Source: Salarchaeum japonicum (lineage in GTDB: Archaea; Halobacteriota; Halobacteria; Halobacteriales; Halobacteriaceae). Taken from it: a stretch of DNA of 64,000 nucleotides. Positions 59,583 to 64,000 of the stretch are shown here, in pieces (the first letter of the stretch is position 1; each line of letters opens with the position of its first letter). The stretch is taken from NCBI RefSeq assembly GCF_020614395.1, contig NZ_CP085324.1, positions 811,564-875,563 on the forward strand, in the 5' to 3' direction. The position numbers and the translations under genes are program-made. Below the pieces are notes generated by a model. That model saw only the letters and a list, made by a program, of their open reading frames with translations. It made no database searches and had not been told where the DNA came from.

Positions 59583-60473
59583 TTAGTTCCCGCCGCCGTT
59601 GCGCAGGTGATGGAACAGATACGTCTGGGTGTAGCCGGCGTACGGTCCGAACTGTTCGCGGAGCGCGCGCGAGGTGTCGGCGTAGTTCCCGCGGGCGCAG
59701 TCGGGGTAGTAGTCCTCGATGGCGGTGCGAATCCAGGTGTCGAGCGGGACGGCGTCGAGGTAGTCGAGCGAGAAGAGCAGGACGCAGTCCGCGACCTTCT
59801 CGCCGACGCCGACGAACCCCGTCATCGCGTCGCGGGCGTCCTCGTAGTCCAGTCCACGGATGTCGTCTCTGGTGAGTTCGTCGGACGCGACGAGTTCGGC
59901 GGTGCGCTGGACGTAGGGCGCGCGGTAGCCGAGGCCGAGGTCGCGGAGTTCGTCCTCGGTCGTCTCGGCGAGCGCGTCGGGCGTCGGGAACGCGTGGTAG
60001 GTGCGGCCGTCGAACTCGATGCGCTCGCCGTACGCCTCCCGGAGGGACTCCTGCATGGCGAAGATGCGTTCGACCCGCATCTGCGCCGAGCAGATGAACG
60101 ATATCAGGCAGCCGAAGAATGGGTCGGAGACGATGCGCATCCCCCAGTAGCGGTCGTACGCGGCGTCCACGAGGTCGTCGGTGTTCGCGGCGGCGCGTAT
60201 CGCGTCGAGGTCGTCGTCCAGTCGGAGGAGGTCGTGGAGGCGGGCGTCGGCGTCGGTGGTGGCCTCCCAGACGAGTTCGTCGTCGGTCTGCCGCACCCGA
60301 ATCACGTCGCCGTCGGCGACGGTGGCGTACCAGGCGTCGCCGCCGTGCGCGCCGTCCGTCTCGTAGGTCGCGCCGTCCTCGCGCGTCCAGAGGTAGGACT
60401 GGCCGGATTCGAGGGTGGACTGGAGGTCGAACGCTGACGCGAGGGAGTCGAGGGGTATCGACCCGGTTTCCAT
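59583..60473 (-). CDS. 8-oxoguanine DNA glycosylase/AP lyase (OGG type)
   Basis: 296 residues. The N-terminal domain (LQSTLESGQSYLWTREDG) and the HhH-GPD domain (FICSAQMRVERIFAMQESLR) match the OGG1 family. Catalytic Lys is in FVGVGEKVADC and the Asp in AVPLDTWIRT. It excises 8-oxoguanine and nicks the abasic site. The ATG at 60473 (METGSIPL) is chosen; an upstream one adds nine non-family residues. It is the second HhH-GPD glycosylase in the window. Confidence 0.9.
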   Translation of the reverse strand: METGSIPLDSLASAFDLQSTLESGQSYLWTREDGATYETDGAHGGDAWYATVADGDVIRVRQTDDELVWEATTDADARLHDLLRLDDDLDAIRAAANTDDLVDAAYDRYWGMRIVSDPFFGCLISFICSAQMRVERIFAMQESLREAYGERIEFDGRTYHAFPTPDALAETTEDELRDLGLGYRAPYVQRTAELVASDELTRDDIRGLDYEDARDAMTGFVGVGEKVADCVLLFSLDYLDAVPLDTWIRTAIEDYYPDCARGNYADTSRALREQFGPYAGYTQTYLFHHLRNGGGN

Positions 60474-60567
60474 ACCTCCTCTCGGTCGCGTCCCGGCCAA
60501 GTGTCCGTCGGTCTCGCGTGCTAACGCGGGGCAAAGAACTATAGCGGCGTGGGAGAGACGCCCCGCT

Positions 60568-60903
60568 ATGGACTGCCGCGTCGTCCTGGAGGCCGCCGTC
60601 CCCGTCTACGACGTCGAGACGCCCGACGAAGCCGTTCGCATCGCGGTTTCGAAGACGGGCGAACTCCTCAACCCCGACCTGAACTACGTCGAAATCGGCC
60701 CCGCGACCCGCGAGTGCCCGAACTGCGGCGACTCCGAGGACGCCGCGTTCGTCGCCGCGGACGAGGGACTGGTCGCGCTCGAACTCGAACTCACCGTCTA
60801 CAACGTCGACCGCGACGAACACGCCGCCCGCATCGCGCGCTCGGAGCTCGGCCAACACCTCACGGACATCCCGCTCGCCGTCAGTCGCGTGACGGACGCG
60901 TAG
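60568..60903 (+). CDS. UPF0212 (DUF555) family protein
   Basis: 111 residues. MDCRVVLEAAVPVYDVETPD, the zinc-type pair ECPNCGDS near 49-55 and LVALELELTVYNVDRDEHAA match UPF0212. Function is unknown. A TATA-like ACTATAG lies 28 bp before the ATG, so the message is probably leaderless. Confidence 0.85.
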   Translation: MDCRVVLEAAVPVYDVETPDEAVRIAVSKTGELLNPDLNYVEIGPATRECPNCGDSEDAAFVAADEGLVALELELTVYNVDRDEHAARIARSELGQHLTDIPLAVSRVTDA

Positions 60904-60941
60904 CTACGTCGTGTGCGTGTACCGCGAGAACTCTCGATGGG

Positions 60942-61175
60942 TTAGTCAGCCTGCGCAGCGACCTTCTCGGTCTCGGGCTCCACGGACGTCGTGATGCCGG
61001 ACGCCAGTGCGAACACTGCTGCTTTGTGTTCGGTTTTCGATTTGTGGATGGATGTCGGTCGCACCCCCAGATCCTGGTATTCGTCGAGCGTGACGCCGTC
61101 GTCTTCCACGCCCTCGTAGAAGTTGCTTACTTCGGCGAGCAGTCCGTGCAGGTGGATGAGCTCCTGCTTCTTCAT
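60942..61175 (-). CDS. UPF0058 family protein
   Basis: 77 residues: MKKQELIHLHGLLAEVSNFY, then LDEYQDLGVRPTSIHKSKTE and HKAAVFALASGITT. This is the UPF0058 pattern of small archaeal helical proteins; function is unknown. An ATG two codons into an alternative frame is not supported. It converges with the UPF0212 gene across 38 bp. Confidence 0.82.
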   Translation of the reverse strand: MKKQELIHLHGLLAEVSNFYEGVEDDGVTLDEYQDLGVRPTSIHKSKTEHKAAVFALASGITTSVEPETEKVAAQAD

Positions 61176-61301
61176 GACAGCACATTCTAACGGCTACGGG
61201 GACTTAGTAGTATCTTGAGGAAGGTTAACACACTTCTCTGTGGGTGGCTCAGCGCGTCTCGTGCCGAACCGCTTTTACGTCCTCTCGCCCCATTTCCCGG
61301 T

Positions 61302-61700
61302 ATGGATTACGAGGAGCAACTCGACCGAGCGATGAGCGAGAAGCCCGACGTCGCCGGGAGCGAGAGCCGGTTCGACGTCCCCGAACCCACCGTCCGCAAG
61401 GAGGGGAACGTCACTGTCTACGAGAACTTCCAGGCGACCATCGACCGCCTCGGCCGCGACGAGGAACACGTCCTCAAGTTCATCCAGGACGAACTCGCGA
61501 CGAGCGCCCAGATAGACGAGAGCGGCCGCGCGCGCTTCACCGGCGAGTTCGGCGGCGACCGCGTCGAAGCCGTGCTCGACGACTACGTCGATACGTACGT
61601 CCTGTGTCCCGAGTGCGGCCTCCCGGACACGAACCTGGAAACGGAGAACGGAACGGAACGCCTCCACTGCGAGGCGTGCGGTGCGCGCTCTGCGGTCTAA
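61302..61700 (+). CDS. Translation initiation factor aIF2-beta type protein
   Basis: 132 residues. The N-terminal helix (MDYEEQLDRAMSEKPDVAGS), central alpha-beta domain (RLGRDEEHVLKFIQDELATS) and C-terminal zinc ribbon (YVLCPECGLPDTN, LHCEACGARS) match aIF2-beta. Halophiles often carry a second short paralogue, and this may be either. It forms aIF2 with alpha and gamma to deliver initiator tRNA. A TATA-like CTTTTACG is 27 bp before the ATG. Converges with the next gene by 4 bp. Confidence 0.85.
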   Translation: MDYEEQLDRAMSEKPDVAGSESRFDVPEPTVRKEGNVTVYENFQATIDRLGRDEEHVLKFIQDELATSAQIDESGRARFTGEFGGDRVEAVLDDYVDTYVLCPECGLPDTNLETENGTERLHCEACGARSAV

Positions 61701-61882
61701 CTCTGGAGTTCTTTGAGGTTTTCGAGGTCGCGGTCCGTCCGCATGAACTCGGCCGTGCGGCGGGTCGCGTGACAGTCCGGACAACTGTAGTTCTCGTCGT
61801 GTGCGGGGAGTTCGCTCGGCGTCATCTCCCAGTCCTTACTGCATTCCGGACAGAGCAACTGCACGTACGCTTCGTGTGCCAT
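61697..61882 (-). CDS. Small zinc-ribbon protein (DUF7836-like)
   Basis: 61 residues. Two CxxC pairs, LLCPECSKDW (near 10-13) and YSCPDCHATR (near 33-36), form a zinc ribbon, followed by TAEFMRTDRDLENLKEL. It resembles a conserved haloarchaeal putative zinc-binding family (DUF7836 as I recall). Function is unknown. Its 3' end overlaps the aIF2-beta-type gene by 4 bp. Confidence 0.75.
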   Translation of the reverse strand: MAHEAYVQLLCPECSKDWEMTPSELPAHDENYSCPDCHATRRTAEFMRTDRDLENLKELQS

Positions 61883-61925
61883 ACGTCTGCGTGTGCACGG
61901 TGCTCGGAAAAAGATTACCGCCGCA

Positions 61926-62318
61926 CTACTCGTAGTAGTCCTCGCCGACGAGGTCGAAGAGGTCGTCGTATTCCTCGGGGAGCTGGCTCGTCACGTCGAG
62001 CAGTTCGGTGGACTGCGCGGATTCACCAACTACGTCCGTCACGACCTGCGCGTAGTAGTGCGCGTCCGCGGGGTCTGCGTTCGCGCGCTCCGCGACGCGT
62101 TGCGTGAACTCCTGGTAGTCGAATAGCTGTCCCGAGTCCGCGTTGTGGAGGAAGTAGTCGATTTCGAGCGGGAGTTCGGCGGCGAGGTCGCTCGCCTCGT
62201 TCGGCTGGAGGCGCTCGCCGAGCGTCGTCAACACCGCCCGGGTCGCCCGGATGGCGCGCCCGCGGGACGGGAGTTCCGCTCGATGCTGGACTTCGCCCAC
62301 GAACTCGTCGTGCTTCAT
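61926..62318 (-). CDS. DUF2267 family protein
   Basis: 130 residues, all-helical. MKHDEFVGEVQHRAELPSRG, RATRAVLTTLGERLQPNEAS and ELPLEIDYFL match DUF2267, a repeat-like helical family of unknown function seen in many haloarchaea. Cytosolic and acidic. Short gaps (43 and 46 bp) separate it from neighbours on the same strand. Confidence 0.85.
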   Translation of the reverse strand: MKHDEFVGEVQHRAELPSRGRAIRATRAVLTTLGERLQPNEASDLAAELPLEIDYFLHNADSGQLFDYQEFTQRVAERANADPADAHYYAQVVTDVVGESAQSTELLDVTSQLPEEYDDLFDLVGEDYYE

Positions 62319-62364
62319 GACAGCCGTTCGTTTCCGCCCTCGACCGAAAGAAGTGGTGGCCGGA

Positions 62365-62649
62365 CTACTGCGTGAACAGGTGGCCGTCGGTGGGAACGTC
62401 GAACACGCCGATGCGCGCGCCGGCGTCCATCCAGCCGTGGCCGTACGAGAAGGACGCGAGCGCGTTCACGAGGTCGTCCTGTTCGCGGAAGTGCCGGCCG
62501 TCTTCGAGGTAGGACTGCGCCATCTCCTCGAACTCCAGCGCGGCCTCCCCGAGCGGCGTGTCCGCGGGCGGCGCGACCTCCGCCGCGTCGAGCGCCTCCG
62601 CGAGCAGTCGCTCGTACCGGTTCGTCTTCTCTTCGAGGTCTGCGGGCAT
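62365..62649 (-). CDS. DUF357 family protein
   Basis: 94 residues from the ATG at 62649 (MPADLEEKTNRYERLLAEAL). Helical; DALASFSYGHGWMDAGARIG-like residues (here NALASFSYGHGWMDAGARIG) are the DUF357 signature. Function is unknown; the fold resembles a small helical bundle. An in-frame start 81 bp upstream adds an Arg-rich leader that I reject. Confidence 0.82.
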   Translation of the reverse strand: MPADLEEKTNRYERLLAEALDAAEVAPPADTPLGEAALEFEEMAQSYLEDGRHFREQDDLVNALASFSYGHGWMDAGARIGVFDVPTDGHLFTQ

Positions 62650-62747
62650 ACGGGATACGCCGCGAGTGCGGCGGGTAAGCGCTTCGACTGTCGGCGGGAC
62701 TCCGCGCCAGCGCAACCTACATACTTCCACGGGCCCGAATTCACGGT

Positions 62748-64000
62748 ATGAGCGAGCAGCCCCACGTGGAGATATACACGAAGACGGACTGTCCCTATTG
62801 CGAGAAGGCGATGGATCTCTTCGACGCGAAGGGCGTCGAGTACGTGACGTACAACGTCACCGGCGACCCCGAGAAGTTCGAGGAGATGAAGGAACGCGCG
62901 AACGGCCGGGAGACGGCTCCCGAGGTGTTCATCGACGACGAACTCATCGGCGGTTGGGACGACACGCACGAACTCGACCAGACCGGCGAACTCGACGAGA
63001 AACTCGGCATCGCGGACGACGCACCCGACGGCGTGGAAGAACACCGGAAGCTCGTCATCACGGGCACGGGCATCGCGGCGCTGACCGCGGCCATCTACGC
63101 GGCGCGTTCGAACAACGACCCGCTCCTGTTCGAGGGCGACGAACCGGGCGGCCAGCTCACCCTCACCACGGAGGTCGAGAACTATCCGGGGTTCCCGGAG
63201 GGCATCTCGGGGCCCGACCTCATCAACAACATGAAGGAGCAGGCCCAGCGCTTCGGCGCGGAACTGAAACACGGCGTCGTGGAGAACGTGGAGCGGGCCG
63301 AGCGGCTGTTCCGCGTCGAACTCGCGAACGGCGACGTGTACACGGCCGATTCGGTCATCGCGGCGTCGGGCGCGAGCGCGCGGACGCTCGGCATCCCGGG
63401 CGAGGACGAACTGATGGGGTACGGCGTCTCGACGTGCGCGACGTGCGACGGCGCGTTCTTCCGCGGCGAGGACATGGTCGTCGTCGGCGGCGGCGACGCG
63501 GCGGCCGAGGAGGCGTCGTTCCTGACGAAGTTCGCGGACACGGTCTACCTCGTGCACCGCCGCGACGAACTCCGCGCGGAGGACTACTGGCAGGAACGCA
63601 TCGAGGAGCACGTGGAAAACGGCGACATGGAAGTCCTCTGGAACACGGAAGCCACCGAAGTCCACGGGTCGCCCGAGGACGGCGTGGAGTCCGTGAGCCT
63701 CGTGCGGAACCCCGCCGGGCATCCGTCGGAGAAACCGGACGACCCCGAGACGGAGTCGTTCGACCTCGACGTGGGCGCGTTCTTCGTCGCCATCGGCCAC
63801 ACGCCGAACACGGACTACCTCGAAGGAACCGACGTGGAACTGGACGACGAGGGCTACATCGTCACGCAGGGCGGCGCGGGCGGCGGGCAGACCGCGACCG
63901 GCGTCCCCGGCCTGTTCGGCGCGGGCGACGTGGTGGACTACCACTACCAGCAGGCCGTCACCGCGGCCGGGATGGGGTGTAAGGCCGCGCTCGACTGCGA
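62748..64000 (+). CDS. Glutaredoxin-thioredoxin reductase fusion (cut by window end)
   Basis: 417 codons are visible and the frame is open at the window edge. Residues 1-80 are a glutaredoxin domain with TKTDCPYCEKAMD (CPYC near 15-18) and VFIDDELIGGWDD. From about 100 a thioredoxin-reductase-like FAD/NADPH enzyme follows: LVITGTGIAALTAAIYAARS (FAD motif, GTGIAA instead of the usual GSGPAG), VENYPGFPEGI, CATCDGAFF with the redox Cys pair near 226-229, and VVVGGGDAAAEEA (NADPH motif). The C-terminal FAD motif GLFGAGDVVDYHYQQAVTAA is present, so little is missing. A TATA-like CATACTT lies 28 bp before the ATG. Confidence 0.88.
   Translation, partial: MSEQPHVEIYTKTDCPYCEKAMDLFDAKGVEYVTYNVTGDPEKFEEMKERANGRETAPEVFIDDELIGGWDDTHELDQTGELDEKLGIADDAPDGVEEHRKLVITGTGIAALTAAIYAARSNNDPLLFEGDEPGGQLTLTTEVENYPGFPEGISGPDLINNMKEQAQRFGAELKHGVVENVERAERLFRVELANGDVYTADSVIAASGASARTLGIPGEDELMGYGVSTCATCDGAFFRGEDMVVVGGGDAAAEEASFLTKFADTVYLVHRRDELRAEDYWQERIEEHVENGDMEVLWNTEATEVHGSPEDGVESVSLVRNPAGHPSEKPDDPETESFDLDVGAFFVAIGHTPNTDYLEGTDVELDDEGYIVTQGGAGGGQTATGVPGLFGAGDVVDYHYQQAVTAAGMGCKAALDC

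Overview
The window is high-GC chromosomal DNA from a halophilic archaeon (class Halobacteria). The evidence is the acidic proteins, the family content (Cdc48, proteasome alpha, RNase P proteins 2 and 3, archaeal PriS and Gins51, archaeal MAT, aMBF1, RtcB with archease, and many haloarchaeal DUF families), tRNA genes without encoded CCA, and start codons that often lie 26-30 bp after a TATA-like box (leaderless promoters). I cannot name the genus. No rRNA gene, CRISPR array, intact transposase or integrase was seen.

Layout: 1-3.4 kb holds the start of a GshA-like ligase, purF, a lipoprotein, a DUF420 membrane protein and tRNA-Leu(GAG). 3.6-7.0 kb holds aMBF1, acyl-CoA dehydrogenase, a HAD phosphatase, DUF5822 and panB. 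7.3-9.9 kb is an Hsp20-like/cdc48 operon whose promoter carries CTAAC-N5-GTTAG, identical to the motif I recall for the Archaeoglobus heat-shock regulator HSR1. 9.9-11.6 kb is thiI-DUF5804. 11.6-16.2 kb is an AT-richer accessory island with secreted and membrane proteins of unknown function, a gene followed by 131 in-frame codons after a TAG, a lipoprotein paralogue and a nuclease-like remnant. 16-24 kb holds cysK, thioredoxin, a DUF255 protein, purD, a ferritin-like protein, DUF63, Lrp and an IMPase. 24-32 kb holds two tRNAs, two aspartoacylase-family proteins, a bifunctional beta-oxidation protein, a DNA glycosylase and a RimK-retropepsin fusion. 32-36 kb is sdhCDBA. 36-40 kb holds an eIF2B-like protein and the DUF502-archease-rtcB cluster. 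40-48 kb holds priS-gins51, MAT, a CYTH protein, an FKBP, a ParA-like ATPase and pyrBI. 49.7-53.5 kb is the archaeal exosome/RNase P/proteasome/SBDS superoperon. 53.5-64 kb holds a Bat-type regulator, globin, lipoprotein, FUN14, HflX, moaC-nnr, acylphosphatase, an OGG-type glycosylase, small zinc proteins, an aIF2-beta-type factor and a glutaredoxin-thioredoxin reductase fusion cut by the window edge.

The most unusual signal is non-coding. Hairpin-rich elements sit directly after stop codons or tRNA 3' ends. Two of them (after panB and sdhA) share one architecture: CCCAC, a hairpin closed by T5/A5, the linker CCTGGAGGGAAAA, a second hairpin, TGAA, a third hairpin. The linkers are conserved but the stem sequences differ. 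A third copy lies after the FUN14 gene between 42-bp direct repeats of that gene's own 3' end. Related 3'-end duplications around palindromes follow tRNA-Glu, tRNA-Leu(CAA) and the FKBP gene. This looks like a family of small palindromic elements targeting gene ends, or structured 3' UTR RNAs, that I do not recognise as described.
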